This document shows, piece by piece, positions 47,849 to 59,983 of a DNA stretch of 64,000 nucleotides. A program made the position numbers and the translations under genes. The notes beneath the pieces were generated by a model, which had not been told where the DNA came from, made no database searches, and saw nothing but the letters and a program-made list of their open reading frames with translations. Source of the DNA: Moniliophthora roreri (Eukaryota; Basidiomycota; Agaricomycetes; Agaricales; Marasmiaceae); contig LATX02000206.1 in assembly GCA_001466705.2 (NCBI GenBank), forward strand, positions 124,001-188,000, read 5' to 3'. Every line of letters begins with the position of its first letter. Positions within the stretch are counted from its first letter, which is position 1.

Positions 47849-49243
47849 CAGTAGTGGCCAAAAAGTTTGCAATACTATTTTTAGAGATTTGTTACTACAG
47901 CTGCTGTGACCCCTTCCTTGACTGTCCTTGACACTATTACTAGCCAAATAAAAGTTATTAGATGCTACTCTAAGTTACAAAAGAGTGTTACAGTCATTGT
48001 ATGGGTATAAATATGTATATAATGTAATCTAGATGCATGCAAATGGCTGAAGTGTCCCAAGAAACTTAAGGAAAAAAAGAGGCTGCTAATATCTCATAGG
48101 ATTGCCATTGGCAGCCAGCAGCACATCAATATGTACTGGAAGAGAGTCATAAAGGGAGTCTATGCACTCCATTTCAAGCCCAGCCCATTTCTCCTTTGCA
48201 GCAACCCACAATTCTTCCTTGCTATGTGGCAGCAGGTTCTGCTTCTGAATTCTTCTATCTAGCTCTCTCCATGCATTCTCAATGATATTAATGTTGGGAG
48301 ATCTGGCAGCTCAAGGTAGGCACTTGATTTTATAGTCATTGATCCAGTCTGCAGGCAACCTTGGAAGTGTATTTGGGGCTGTAGTCCTGCTGAAATACAA
48401 GGTCAGCACTGTCATGAGAGATGCCATAGTCATCCAAGGTGCCAAGATAACCCTCCTGCAAAACCTTTGTGTACTTCTCCCCTGTCATTCTCCCCTCTAT
48501 GCAAACCAACTTCCCTGGCTCAAACTCTGTGAGACAGCCCCAAACCATAATGCTTCCTCCTCATGTGGCACTGTCTTCTTCAAGTTCTGTGGGTCCAGTG
48601 CATCCTTCTCTTGCCTTTGACAGTAGCAACAACCATCTCCATCAAAAATAACTAGTTTCTTCTCATCAGAGAAGACAGTTGCACACCAGTCATCCTCATT
48701 TATGTCTGCCATCTTGACGCCAAACTCCAGCTGCCCACGAACATTCTCTACAGTCAGGAATGGCTTCTTTTGTCAATTACATCCATAGAGACCAAAATCT
48801 GCAAGTGTCTGTCGAACTGTATGTGGTGGAACTGTAGGGCAAATGGTCCTGCCAGCATGTGCTCCATCCCACAAAATCCCATCATCAATTCCATTGACAA
48901 GATCCACCATTTCTTCATTGGAGATCCACTTGGGACATCCTTTTGGCTTCCTGAGACACTTGTATGGATTATTTATCCTCTTCATATCCTTGTAACTCCT
49001 CCAAACAGTGTGTGTATTGAGGCCAGTTTCATCTGCAATGTCATTGTAAGTCTTGTGGTATTTGTCATGCAATAATGAGTGTTTAGTAGGTGTATATAGT
49101 ACTCTTAGTTTATAGGTACTTCCTCTGGCCCCTTTGGGGGGACTGTAAGTGAAGCATTGCATGGGAGACAATGGTTGAAGTGTTCAAGCAGCTGTGGTAA
49201 CAATTTTCCAAAAATAGTATTGCAAACTTTTTGGCTGCTACTA
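47849..49243. mobile_element. Tc1/mariner-type element, complete (1,395 bp)
   Basis: Inverted ends of about 35 bp: CAGTAGTGGCCAAAAAGTTT at the left and the matching GCAGCCAAAAAGTTTGC on the opposite strand at the right. TA flanks both sides (47,847-47,848 and 49,244-49,245). An empty counterpart with one TA is present in the diverged repeat near 56,583. It carries one dead transposase gene. Confidence 0.85.
48086..49171 (-). pseudogene. Tc1/mariner (DDE_3) transposase, dead
   Basis: Read through its breaks, the minus strand shows an N-terminal helix-turn-helix region, VFSDEKKLVIFDG with the first Asp, MVWGCLTEFEPG, VFQQDYSPKYTSK with the second Asp, then SPNINIIENAW with the third acidic residue. 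The spacing of the last two is about 34 residues after allowing for the frameshift, which suggests DD34E (Tc1-like). Breaks: TGA at 48,773-48,775, a one-base frameshift near 48,345, and TGA at 48,311-48,313 where Trp is expected. It ends at TAG 48,086-48,088. Confidence 0.8.
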
Positions 49244-49570
49244 TATGGTTCCTGGGTATTTCCACAACTTAGTAGGCATGATCTGACTGGATCACACTGG
49301 CCAATTTGTGGGAAAAACACACAGGTCCCAAGGCTCTTCAACATCTCTGGATTTACTTCCAGAGATCTTTCAAGAACTTTGCCCTTGTTGCCCTCAAGTG
49401 AAAGTCCTTTGTCTCCCCTGCCCTGGACAAGCACATGATGAAGAAATATTTGTAATCCTTAGTCATCAGCCTGGCACAGATGTCCGCTGCCATTTTGAAG
49501 GCATGAAATCAACTCTATTCAGCACATTCTCCTCAATTTTCTGCACTTAAGGCAAGACACAGTGTAAAGG
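49244..49570. repeat. dispersed repeat, inverted copy at ~56,440-56,583
   Basis: About 140 bp from 49,246 (ATGGTTCCTGGGTATTTCCA...) match the reverse complement of 56,440-56,583. It is the sequence into which the Tc1 element inserted. Confidence 0.65.
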
Positions 49571-49604
49571 TATGTTTAGGTCATTATAATCTACATGATA
49601 AAAG

Positions 49605-52395
49605 TCATTCTATGTGCTTATCTTGTGGCCGCAAGTGATAGAACATCGCTGATGAAAATTCTGTATCCCAAGTTCCTGGATTGCTGCTCCTGGAACTATT
49701 TTCTCGTCTCTCCTTCTCAAGACATGCCCTGATGATGCTCAAAAGGCCCCTTTCTTGTGTCTCCACCTTTGTGAGGAATTGCTCATCTCGGAATTGCATC
49801 TGGTAGGCTAGGCCATCTGCGAAGCTGTGCATGTCGTGAATAAGGTGAGTCATATGCTCCTGGTATGTCGAATCATTTGCTAATCGCAGTTCCGCCTCCT
49901 CCAGATACTCGTCTTCATCATCAGTCACGTTCCCATCCTCCCTAGTGTATCCATTGTGTCTATCTGGCCCTTCACATTCTTTGTCATTTTCGCTGGGTTC
50001 AACTTGCATACTCAGTTCCAAATCCAAATCATCTGCATCCAGTGGCACCAATGAGGGATGGGACCATATAGGCACTGTTCGATTACGTGTTACCTCTAGG
50101 AAAAACTCCAGTGGGACTGGTTTCACACTTTGGACAAGGTGCTTACAGATTAAGAACCGACTTCTCGCAAGTGCTGGGCAAGTGCAAACCCAATGCCTGA
50201 CATCAGTGCGGTATTCAAAGGTACCTGTTGGTTCCAGTATGTGTGCTTTTTCACAAATTCTCCAAGCCTTCTTGAATGGCTTCCTCCATGCACAGAGTAA
50301 TCAATACCAACCAATGTCACCAAGGAGAACATCAAGTTTTCAGTAGTATGATGGCGCTAGCTTTGTGATGAAGAAAGTCCTGCTTTATGTGACACCAGCT
50401 GAAAACAGGTGTGTAAGTTTGATTCAGCCATGAAAACATAATACTCACTGGCTCTCCATTATCATAGTTGTATTGAGTTGAGGGATTTCTGGTACCACTG
50501 AGCGGGCCCAGAGCTTCCATCTTTCTGGCTGATACCAGTTCTCCCAAAGATAAGCCCATAATTCTTGTAAGTCATACTCCACACAATACTGATACATCTT
50601 TTTAACTGCCCATGAGTAGATACCTTCTGGAGAAGGTGCCGCCTTCCCTGGGAGTAGTGGGTGAGCATTCCAGTGCTCATCCATCTTCTCTAAGATGGTA
50701 TCTCGCAGTTCTAATGGGCAGAATGTATGCTTCTATGTGGTGAGTGCCTGAGTTTGATCTGGAGGAGTGCTATCCACTGTCGAATCCTGAGTGCTCTGAC
50801 TCTGAGTTGGAATCAGAGGCTTGATCTTGATGGTGAGTACTGACTTCTCTGATTTTGTTGCTGTTTCCTGAGTGGGAAGAGGCTTCTTTTGGTCTGCAAC
50901 TGGTTTCTGTGTCCCAGGTAGGTGAATATATAACACATTTGGGTCTTGTTTCAGTGCTGAGTCCAGTTCAGGTTCATCAAGAGTATTATCGTGCCCGCCT
51001 CCCTCGCGCCCACCTTCACATTCACTCAGATTAGGCTTTCCTGGGGGCACAAATGATTTGTCAATGAATGGAAAGAGTTTGTGGGCCATCGGAGGCCTTG
51101 TATAGTGTGGTCAACAATTTGGCTTTGCTGATCCGCTCCTTAACTGCCTTGTTCATGTGCCATCCACAGATTAGAATCTGAGCATCCAGCCATACTTTGC
51201 ATGCCATCCCAATCTCCCCCAAGTCCTTGTCAAGATGAACAAACTTTGGGTTGACATGGTACCTGTCATGTAAGTGCACTGTCCAGCACTCCAACACATC
51301 AATCTTCTTCTTGGGCTCTGCTGACACTGTTGTTGACTGCAGGCAGTAGGATAAAGGGAACCCAGCATTGTCATATTTGGCCATGATGCAGTACAGCTCC
51401 AGGTGTAACGTGTTCATGTTATCTGAGGTAAATTTTAGTTTTTTTTTTCCATAAGTTAAGCTTGTAACAAAGCTCACAGGTAGCATCCATAGCAATCTCA
51501 ATGACAACATGCTTGATGGTGAGTTTCTAAACTATGATTTTCATACCCCAGCATACTTGTTCCACCCCTGGCACCTTCTCGATCTCAAAAATGTCAATTA
51601 TGTCTTGACACTCCTTCAGTAGCTTCCGAGCTGATTCAATTTGCCTGGGATCTTTTTTCCACAGCTCCTTGCTCATCAGAGCCCATGCCCTGTGTACCTG
51701 GGCAGTAGTGATGTTCAGATGCATGGCCTGGATTTCGGGAACAAGAGACGATGGAGTACACCATTCCAGGTTTTCACAGATGATCTGAGAGGCTTTGGTT
51801 GGCATACCCACATCATAATAGGGTACGTGTTTGTCATGGTGGCGAATCCAGAGTGTGATAAGCTTAATTGCATAATTTCCCTTCTTTAGGTCTTTGCAAC
51901 ATACAGAAAGATAACTTCAGCATTTGAAACAACACATTCCAACAGTGTCGCAATGTTTCACATTCTCGCCTTGCTTTGGTTTGGGCACTTTCTTCCAGTC
52001 AGCATCTTGTGAACACCATGCCCAAGTTTTGTGACCAGTCTTCATTTTGGGGTGGTACTTTACACTATGGTGCGTTAAGATTTGCAAATCACTCACAAGG
52101 GATAGCATACTCACGTAAACCTGTACCCTGTTACTTGCCAGGCCTCTCGCATTATTATCTGAACACGCTCTTTATCGGATACCAAGGCATCTACAGGTAG
52201 AGTGTATTCTCCGTGAAAGTTAATAGTTTTGCCTTGATGGCATTGCTCACACAGTGCAGTGAACATAGCTTCTGCATTCGCATAATGTGTAACTGGATTC
52301 TTAGATATTGTGAGTATCTGAAGGTTATGCATAAGTGAATCACGTACTAATGTATCATCTTCAGATGCATCTTCACTCTCTTCATCTCCTAGCAC
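49605..52395 (-). pseudogene. MULE-type transposase with SWIM zinc finger, dead
   Basis: The gene reads right to left. The N-terminal part (52,395-51,917) contains KTGHKTWAWCSQDADWKK. The middle has IAMDAT with the first Asp near 51,500 and ELYCIMAKYDNAGFPLSYC. Then FVHLDKDLGEIGMACKVW has the second Asp, followed by ILICGWHMNKAVKERI, the MULE C-x-x-H region. EHWNAHPLLPG and LWAYLWENWYQ follow, and a SWIM finger WVCTCPALARSRFLICKH (C-x-C-x10-C-x-H, near 50,180). A 50-bp intron (50,399-50,448) splices cleanly to MESHW. Breaks: TGA 51,917-51,919, a stop at 51,527-51,529, a frameshift at the A-run near 51,439, another near 51,085, a stop near 50,735, and frame damage near 50,340. Confidence 0.8.
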
Positions 52396-52399
52396 ACAT

Positions 52400-52790
52400 C
52401 GGGGGAGATATAATTGCTCACCTTTTATTTAGTCTGGTTACTTACTGTCTATTGTTGTCATATTGTGTCTACAATCCTAGCTAAATGAAATTTTTCATCA
52501 CAACTACAGGAGTTGTGTGGAAAGAGAAGATGATGGCAATAGCTCCTTGAATAGTGCTGTTGTAGATGGGACTTGAGTATATGGCCCTTTTTTCTCATGT
52601 TCTTGTTCTCTCATATCCTTAGGTTATACCTTGTCTTTCAATTACTATGACATAGGTCCTCATATCATGGATACTTGAAGCCTGGGAATACATGGTATGA
52701 GGAACGATGTCTTCTCAATTACAACACCACTTTCTCTTTCATTAATAGCTTTTGTTTTCCACTTCACTGACACCAGACACTTTGTTGCAC
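52400..52790. other. no gene seen
   Basis: CG-poor sequence upstream of the MULE pseudogene; would hold its left terminal repeat if present, but I could not define one. Confidence 0.4.
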
Positions 52791-53057
52791 AGACAAGATT
52801 CCATCCTTGCTGTTGTTGTATTGGCATTGATTTACTACTTGCATCTACCTTGGATATTCAATCATGCCACATTCCCTGTCTTCATTCCAATGGGTCACTC
52901 ACTGGCACATGTCAGTAGCTTAAAACAGACAAGATTTTGTTCTCACTGTCATTGTATTGGCATCAATTTACTACTTGTGTCCACCTTGGATATTCAATTA
53001 TGCCACATCCCCTGTCTTCATTCCAACAGGTCGCTCACTGGCACTCGTCAGTAGCTT
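52791..53057 (+). repeat. tandem repeat, 136-bp unit x2
   Basis: Unit 1 starts AGACAAGATT at 52,791 and unit 2 at 52,927. Both contain TTGTATTGGCAT, CACCTTGGATATTCAAT-like and TCAGTAGCTT blocks, with scattered transitions between them. Confidence 0.75.
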
Positions 53058-53469
53058 GGAAAAGTCAGCCTTCAACACTTCAATTCTGGTTCAACTATTT
53101 CTTTTTGAATGACCTTATTACTCCCTTTGATGATGCTCCAGTGGAATGTGCCAGTGTTGTTTAGAAGGCAGGAGTGTACCATACCATGTCCATATCACTT
53201 AGACTGTTACAAAGGAAATACCAGTATTAGCACAGGGGTTTACTTATGTATTCAGTATCATTCAATTTAAAAGTTTTTGCTCTGTCCATACCCTTTATTT
53301 GTCTCAATCCATGCATTTGAATTAATGAGATAGAACTGACCAAGCATAAAGCAGTTGAGTCTTGAGCACTCAACAAGTGCCCACTTTCCACCTCCAGCAA
53401 TCATCTGGGTGCATTCAGAGGAATATCTCAACTTCGGTAAGAAACCTCTTCATGTCCTTTCTATCTCCT

Positions 53470-53745
53470 TCAAAAGGCTCTCTTCTCCTTCTCCTTCTTC
53501 TTTTTGTTGACTTCTTCCAGCACTGCCATGGCAACACTGATCATCATTTCCTCCTGTGTCTTCAGTTTCTGTTCTCGTTTCGGGGTTGAGCTGCCCTCTC
53601 CCAACATGTTGTCTGTTTCTAAACTGGGGTCTTCGGCAGAAGCTGTAGAGTCTGGAGTGGATGGTGAGGAGTCTTGTGATCTCCCTTTCTTCTCTGTCAA
53701 GCCTTCTGAGTTCTCTTTCGAGGGAGAGTCTGGTGGAGTGAACAT
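53470..53745 (-). pseudogene. possible transposon-encoded ORF, polar and Ser/Pro-rich
   Basis: 91 codons from ATG at 53,745. Starts MFTPPDSPSKENSEG, rich in Ser/Pro/Glu, then MISVAMAVLEEVNKKKKEKE. Such starts are seen in retrotransposon gag proteins, but no zinc knuckle or pol motif follows. Function not assigned. Confidence 0.3.
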
Positions 53746-54002
53746 GTTACATTTTCTTTCCTTTCTCTCCTATGCTTCCTTTTCCCCTCAGACTCATACA
53801 CCTTCCCAGCCCCCTTCTCCTTCTCTTCACATGCTTCCCATTGTCATCGGACTAGTACGCCTCTCCACTTTCCCCTTTTGTTTATCCCTTTGTATTCTGT
53901 CTTACTCATATCCCGATAAGCTCAGGAAACTTTACATAAACACCAGACTTACCGCTCTTACATAGATAGCATGTATTAGAGCATCTGTAACGTATTTAAG
54001 CG

Positions 54003-54193
54003 CTCAAGCTGAGACCCAGAGTCTTCAGCTTGACCTGGTTTATATACCTTGTGTCAATGCAACGACAGACAGATCTCTGAACTTCAGTAACCACTGAACG
54101 AACTCAAACTTGACTGAGCTTAACTGCTTTAAGCGAAGGATGTACTTCGCAGAAGTAGTTGAGGTTGACGTTGCTGCACAAGTAATGTAACAG
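54003..54193 (+). repeat. ~180-bp interspersed repeat, copy 2
   Basis: Contains TCAGCTTGACCTGGTTTA, CGAACTCAAACTTGA and ends GTTGCTGCACAAGTAATGTA. It interrupts the minus-strand open frame at 54,450-54,194. Confidence 0.6.
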
Positions 54194-54450
54194 AACATCG
54201 GGGTTGAGCTGTTCTTTGGCTCTTCTTCTGGCTGTGTTTCTCCTTCTGTTGTTGTGTCTGGCTCAAGCACGTCTGAGAGCTGTCTGAGTGCTTCTCTCCA
54301 GTGTTGGCAGGTTATAATTGTACGCAAGGTCAAGGCAGGGTCTTCTGAAATGCCGATCCCTAGAAGTTGAAGCTGTTGTGTAAGGTCGAGATCTCGATCA
54401 AGGTTTCGTTCTTCTTCCGCAGTCAGGCGGGCTCTTGGTGGAGTCGTGGT
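54194..54450 (-). pseudogene. possible gag-like coding fragment
   Basis: The minus strand is open from about 54,450 to 54,194 and polar: TPPRARLTAEEERNLDRDL, QQLQLLGIGISEDPAL, then HWREALRQLSDVLEP. The composition is unlike surrounding decayed DNA and CG is present. It ends at the junction with repeat copy 2. Retroelement origin is a guess. Confidence 0.3.
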
Positions 54451-54478
54451 GCCTTGACCTTGTTAGGTCAGCATTCTG

Positions 54479-54657
54479 AGCAGCTTGACCTTGTGTTACG
54501 TTACTTGTGCAGCAACATCAACAACCAACTCAACTATGACATAGTCAAGAAGGTCAAAAGGTTCAAGTTTGAGATTGTGCAGAAACTTCTGCAGTTCAGA
54601 GGTCAAGTCGTTGCTTGGTACAAGGTTTATTGCTAACCAGGTCAAGCTGAGGAGCTT
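54479..54657 (-). repeat. ~180-bp interspersed repeat, copy 3 (inverted)
   Basis: Starts TGTTACGTTACTTGTGCAGC and ends AACCAGGTCAAGCTGAGGAG, the reverse complement of the other copies. With copy 2 it brackets 54,194-54,478 as an inverted pair. Confidence 0.6.
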
Positions 54658-55064
54658 AGGCCCAGTTGTTACTGTTAAATAGTACATGCTGACAAATGAT
54701 ATCGAAAGTGAAAGAACTTGAAGGAAGAAACTGAGTAATCGTACTAGAATCTGAGAGAAGGTAATTGAAGGGTTGACTAATAGATAGAAACCAAGAGAAC
54801 AGTAGAGAAAAAGATCAGTAATTGTTACAAACACATGACCAGTGTTACAGACACACTTTTTCTTCTCCTTCTCTTCTCGAACTCTGTACTATCACATGAC
54901 TGCATTGACTCTTCTTTTGTAACCCTTCCTTTGACTCGATATGACTAGGATATGGCTCCAATGTACTGTTACTAAGTGTTCTACTAAGTTCTACAACTTT
55001 CTAGTAGATACAAACTAGCCACTACATTGTACCTATTTAAAGACTCCAGAACTGGGTTCAAGCT

Positions 55065-55228
55065 CCTCAGCTTGACCTGGTTAATCATAACTTGTGTTTA
55101 GCATTGAACAGCTGGAACTCAGAACCTCAGAGACCTCTGAGTGAACTCAAACTTGAACCTTAGAACTCTACTTTACCTCGTTGGTATTGTTGAGTGTTGA
55201 CGTTGCTGCGCAAGTGACATAACAGTAA
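55065..55228 (+). repeat. ~180-bp interspersed repeat, copy 4
   Basis: CTCCTCAGCTTGACCTGGTT at the start and GTTGCTGCGCAAGTGACATA at the end, same order as copies 1 and 2. Confidence 0.6.
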
Positions 55229-56439
55229 TACAAGTCACATGCTAGCTACATAGTCTAATGACAATCGCGTGTTCGTAACATGATGTCTGGTAATACTTCT
55301 TCATACTATTGGCATATTCTATAACCAGTTTGTAGTGGTAAGACTGTGATGTTGAGCTGTAGAGAGGGCAGATCAAGGGGAAAAGCAAAAGGTGCTTATT
55401 GGGCACTTGACACATGGATTTCTATAGTGATGAAGTTGTACCCATGTGTCCAATTGCATTGGTGATTCCTACATTTTATGAATGTCATTCTGCTTAAGTG
55501 CAACAATTTATGTTAATCCCATAGTGAATCTATTGAATCTTCAAGTTGGTTAAGTAATAATAGTTTTACAAGATGAACAGTAGTAGGAGTGGTCACCATA
55601 AATTTGAGTGCATAGAGAAACAATGAAATCAAAAGGAAAGGGGTCAAAGGGTAAGGTTCTGAGCATAGAATATGTCAAAGATGCCGCCAACTACAATTCA
55701 TCACTCAAACATGAATCCCAACAGTGCCCTTCACTGCTACCTCCCCAATGCTCTATCGTGGGGTAAATCCTGACTCTGCCTGTCCTTGGTATCCACAAAA
55801 TACCCAATATCTCCAATTTCACCTGTGTCCAATGCTTTCCTGGTGAATAGTAATGCCAATCTCTGAGCTTGAGTGACCTGATCTATATACCACCCTGATG
55901 TCCTCTTCCTGCTCTACCTCAAGCCATCTGTAGCTCTTAGAGGCCTGACACCTTAACTTGAGAGGTATAAAAAAGCTGGGAATGAGGATGGAAGGGAGGT
56001 GTATGGACCCCGAAGATAATTCTGCCATTGAACCTTTATGTTCTTCAAGCCTAGAGCTATCCAATGGTAACAGACAATAATCTTAAGCAAGAATGAGTAG
56101 GTGGTTTTTCTTTGAGAGACTGGAACACATCTGAGCCCTTTTTTTCCCAACATAACCAACAGCACTGAGTGATGACAACTCTCTGTAACAATGGTCAGAT
56201 TTCAATGGTAACAGAGTATATGGCCTACAGATGTAAGACATAAACACTAGATAGATTTTGAGGGGTTGAAATGCACCTGAACATTATATCCCAACATGAA
56301 GAACAACAACAACAAAAGCCAGAACAATGATGAAGGCCATGTGAATGAGAGTTGACATGGCAGACCAGAGCTGAGTCATTGATGCTGGCAGTGAACTCCA
56401 ACAGAAGGGCTACACGGGACTTGATGGACTTGAGGGCGA
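55229..56439. other. no gene seen
   Basis: CG-poor sequence with short ORFs and no recognised motif. Confidence 0.4.
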
Positions 56440-56583
56440 TAAGGGCAAAGTTCTTGAAAGTTCTCTAGAAGTAAATCCAGAGATGTTGGAGAGCCTTGAG
56501 ACCTATGTGTTTTTCCCACAAATTGGCCAGTGTGATCCAGTCAGATCATGCCCACTAATTTGTGGAAATACCCAGGAACCATA
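56440..56583. repeat. diverged inverted copy of 49,246-49,390
   Basis: Holds the uninterrupted Tc1 target: ACCATAGGTACTTGAG, whose reverse complement contains CCTATGG with one TA at the point where 47,849-49,243 is inserted in the other copy. Confidence 0.65.
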
Positions 56584-56914
56584 GGTACTTGAGAGGGCCC
56601 AGGCTCACCAAACATTGAGCCTGAGCCTTGAGCCACCAAAAGCCCAGGCCACCAGAAGCCCAAGTTGTAGGCAGAGCCCCTCTAGCACCTTAGACAAGGC
56701 CCATCTCAGCCAGAGATCCTGGAAGATGGTTTGGAGCTGAAGGGATGCCAAATTGAGAATAGAACTTACAAGTACAGGAGGTATACAATGGAGATCCAGA
56801 ACTGGAGTGGACACTAAAATATAGTCACATCTCAGCTGTACAATACATGTACTAACACAGCAGCTTTTCACATTCTCTTTTGCTTATCCTGATGTAGGAC
56901 AAGTATGTTCCTGA

Positions 56915-58651
56915 TAATTGGTCTAAGATGAGACTAGTGGAAAACTATCCTGAAGATAACCTCCCAAAAGTCTAACTCAGGTTGTTGTGCAAGTGTGGAT
57001 CGGTGTGATCAGAGCTGCTGCACTTAGAATGCCAACAAAACTCTTAGCTAGGTTGATTCTCTCTTATTGAAGCAATCTACTTCAATGGTGTTCACCTCCA
57101 GAGGAGTATATATACAGTTTTAAATATCACAGACACACACACAAAACACAAAGAACATGATGCACAAAGCACAAACACAAGAGCTACAGTCCCGTACAAA
57201 GACTCAGTAGCCAATATAGTCTGACCCTATGGAGTTCAAGACTTCCTTAAGACAACTACAGCACACAGTGTACTGGAAAAGGTCCTAGACCAGTTTCTAC
57301 AAAGAGCTTAGCACAGGCACACCCCTTGCTAAGACTCTAAGTGTGTCACAACCTGATACCCAACATAGGCCACACTCCAAGTGCCCAAGGCTCCTTCTTG
57401 GTGTAAAGTGTCTCTTAGAAAAGTGCTATAACACACTCAAGATGTTACTCTTATCTCTTATGACACAAGTTCATTATCAGATGTCTATCTCTCTGAAGTC
57501 ACTCAGGACCAATCTCTAGGGCCTGAACTGAGGAAGCAAAACTGGAATGGCATACAAATTTATACATCAAACAAACTATTCATGTATTCACAATCAGAGG
57601 TGGCAGAGCTACTTGAGTATGTATGAATATCTAGCTGTCCTTATATACAGTCCATGGAATATATCTACAGAAAATTATAAATAATGTCTGATAATTCAAG
57701 AAATGAATAATGAGTGACTGAGATACTAAAAGAGGGAATAATTGGATGTCACAGAGTCTGGCCACTAGGGTATCTGACCATATCTGCATGGGTATCTACA
57801 TCTCCAGGTGTTCTGGACTCTACAATTTGTATTTTCTCTTTTCTAAGTCAGGTATCTATGAGCGGATGGCTGTATCTGTCCTGTTTCTTTACAGCATTCC
57901 CCTTTCTAGTATCCACACATTGGCAGGAGTCTAGATGCCAAAGCTTCCAAGGTCAGAACACACTGTTACTGTTCCTATCTCCTTTGACAATGCATGCTTG
58001 GTCTTATTCAGGACTTCTTATGCATTAGATATTCTTTTTATGTCTCTTTGTATCTGTCTGTAGGTAGTGGATGTCCTTCGGAAGTGATTTCCTTCTTTCC
58101 AAGATGACTTTGTACCTAGTTAGTTTATCTCATATTGTTTAGCTGCTGGCGACTCTTTATTAAGAGATTGCCTGCTTTGACTTTGATCCATATATTGACT
58201 TCAGAGGAGGATTGTTCTGTGATCATTCCTGTTCTACATTGTCTTTCTGTTTTGATGTCCTCCCTAAGTACCTCTGTACTGTTTGACTGCATGTTGCACC
58301 TTGCAGATGTCATAGAAAGGTAAAATAGAAATTAAAATCCCATTGATAGCACTTCAAGAGCTTGGTTAACTAGCCAATGTGTTCATTGGGCCATCCCTAC
58401 AGGTTTCAAGAGTGATCTGCTTTGGATCTGATACATAGATAAGTCAGAAAGTACAGCTTAGACACCTCTGTATAGTGTATCATATAGCTCTTTGTACTTT
58501 CCAAGGTACCATAGCTTCTCTAAGGCAATGACTAGCAGACTGGGCTCACTCTAGTCCTTATTACCTGTTATCTTGTGTCATATTAAAGTGTTCCAAATCA
58601 AAAGTAATGTAAAATGAATAAAAGTAGGTCTTTTCTAGGCTCAACATATTA
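56915..58651 (-). mobile_element. TA-flanked ~1.74-kb element, full copy, minus orientation
   Basis: TAATTGGTCTAAGATG at the left and the inverse of TAATATGTTGAGCC at the right, 1,737 bp, TA at both ends. The flanking bases outside the TA do not match (CCTGA and CCAAC), which argues against a 5-bp LTR-type duplication. This is the cleanest single copy in the window. Confidence 0.75.
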
Positions 58652-59576
58652 CCAACTCATTATCCCCACACCACAACAACCAGATCCTTTGCTTGTGCAT
58701 TCATAAAAAACCAGTTCTCCCTTCAGCCTCCCACTTCCAAGTGCAGGAGAGCTGGAAGTAAAGCCAGAGTCAGAGTTGTAGGTCTGCACAGATACAGATC
58801 CATTTGCTTGCCATGCCCACAAGATGTGCCTGGCAAAATCTCCCAACTTGTTCTCTCACTTGTTCAGTTGGGTCATATCAACTGATTTTGATGCTTCGAA
58901 GACAAGACTATGGGATTTCAGGCAAGCTTGACTGGGTACAGAGGCAGTGGATGTGTGAGGATGGGTGGAAGGTGACTGGTATGTGTGAATCATTCCACTG
59001 TAGTTCCCTGTGATCTAGCCCTAACACTCAATCACTCTCCTCACCCACCTTCACAATGTTCAGTTAGATACTGCCCACTTGTTTCCAGCTTCAGTACACC
59101 TATTACCAGACTGGCTTTGAACTGCATACAACAATGTGTGGTGAATGTGGTCCAGTGTCCAGTGTAAACAGAAAAGTTGGACTAGATACCTATTGCAGAG
59201 GTAGCAGGGACTTGCATTCACTTCTGCACTTAGACACAAGATGTTCAATTGGTATGAATACTATTTCTTACAAATAGCTGTAATATGGGACTCTCTATTC
59301 AAAAGAGATAGGAATGCAGGGAAAAAGAATCTTCAACCTCAGTGTCCTATTGCCTGAATTTCCAACAAGCTTTGACTGCTTGGAAAGAGATGTGGCGACA
59401 AAAAATCCAGTCATGAGTACTAAAATGCCATGAATGGACAGCCAACCATGCTACACCAAAAGTATCTTTGACATTCTCATCCTCTAACCCCACCAATGCT
59501 CTTGCTGCTCAACCCTGTTTCTGGCAGTGAGAATTGACATGCAGTCTCAACTCCAGCTCAAAAATATTGTCATTGA
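58652..59576. other. no intact gene; possible decayed helicase downstream part
   Basis: CG-poor. Would contain the rest of the helicase-like gene at 59,983 if it were intact, but no helicase motifs beyond the first two are legible. Confidence 0.35.
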
Positions 59577-59983
59577 TTGGAGGTAGACAGGTTGATACAT
59601 ACAATATTAAGTTCCAGTGCATTTGTGGGGCAGATAACTATAATCACTGGATTTTTTCTGTACCATGGCTTGTATTGTGGTGCAAGGACTAGATTTAGGC
59701 CCAGCTCATGCATGAGAGTAGCAACAAGAGCAGTTGTTCCTGTCTTCCCACCAGCAGTTGCAGTCCGACAAAGTATGTCTTTGCAGCCATGTAAAATTTC
59801 CGCGGCAACGTCGAGTGAATATTTGTGAGGTTGGAATGATAGGTGAGAGTGAGCGGTGTCCTTAAGGATTCTCTGGCCCTCAGGTGATGAAAAGAAGCGG
59901 TTTTCAGACGTATTTTGGGAAGAATTGCTCATTGAGATATCGTCGCGACGCGTTGATGACGGCGTCTGAAAGAATCCATTCAT
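59577..59983 (-). pseudogene. helicase-like 5' fragment (DEAD/RecQ type)
   Basis: 137 codons from ATG at 59,983. After a Ser-rich start, SFQPHKYSLDVAAEILHGCKD resembles the Q-motif region, TATAGGKTGTTA stands for motif I (consensus TGxGKT, so one glycine is altered), and NPVIIVICPTNALELN for motif Ia. A GTATGT donor-like site follows ELNI. No later motifs (DEAH, SAT, RxGR) are found to the left. The right half of the ORF is CG-rich; the left half, below about 59,770, is almost CG-free. It is divergent from the next gene with 152 bp between starts. A working spliced gene is not excluded but unlikely. Confidence 0.5.

Noticed and set aside
53470..54450. A retrotransposon with gag and pol
   Set aside because: Only two short polar ORFs are present; no protease, reverse transcriptase, integrase or zinc knuckle can be read nearby.
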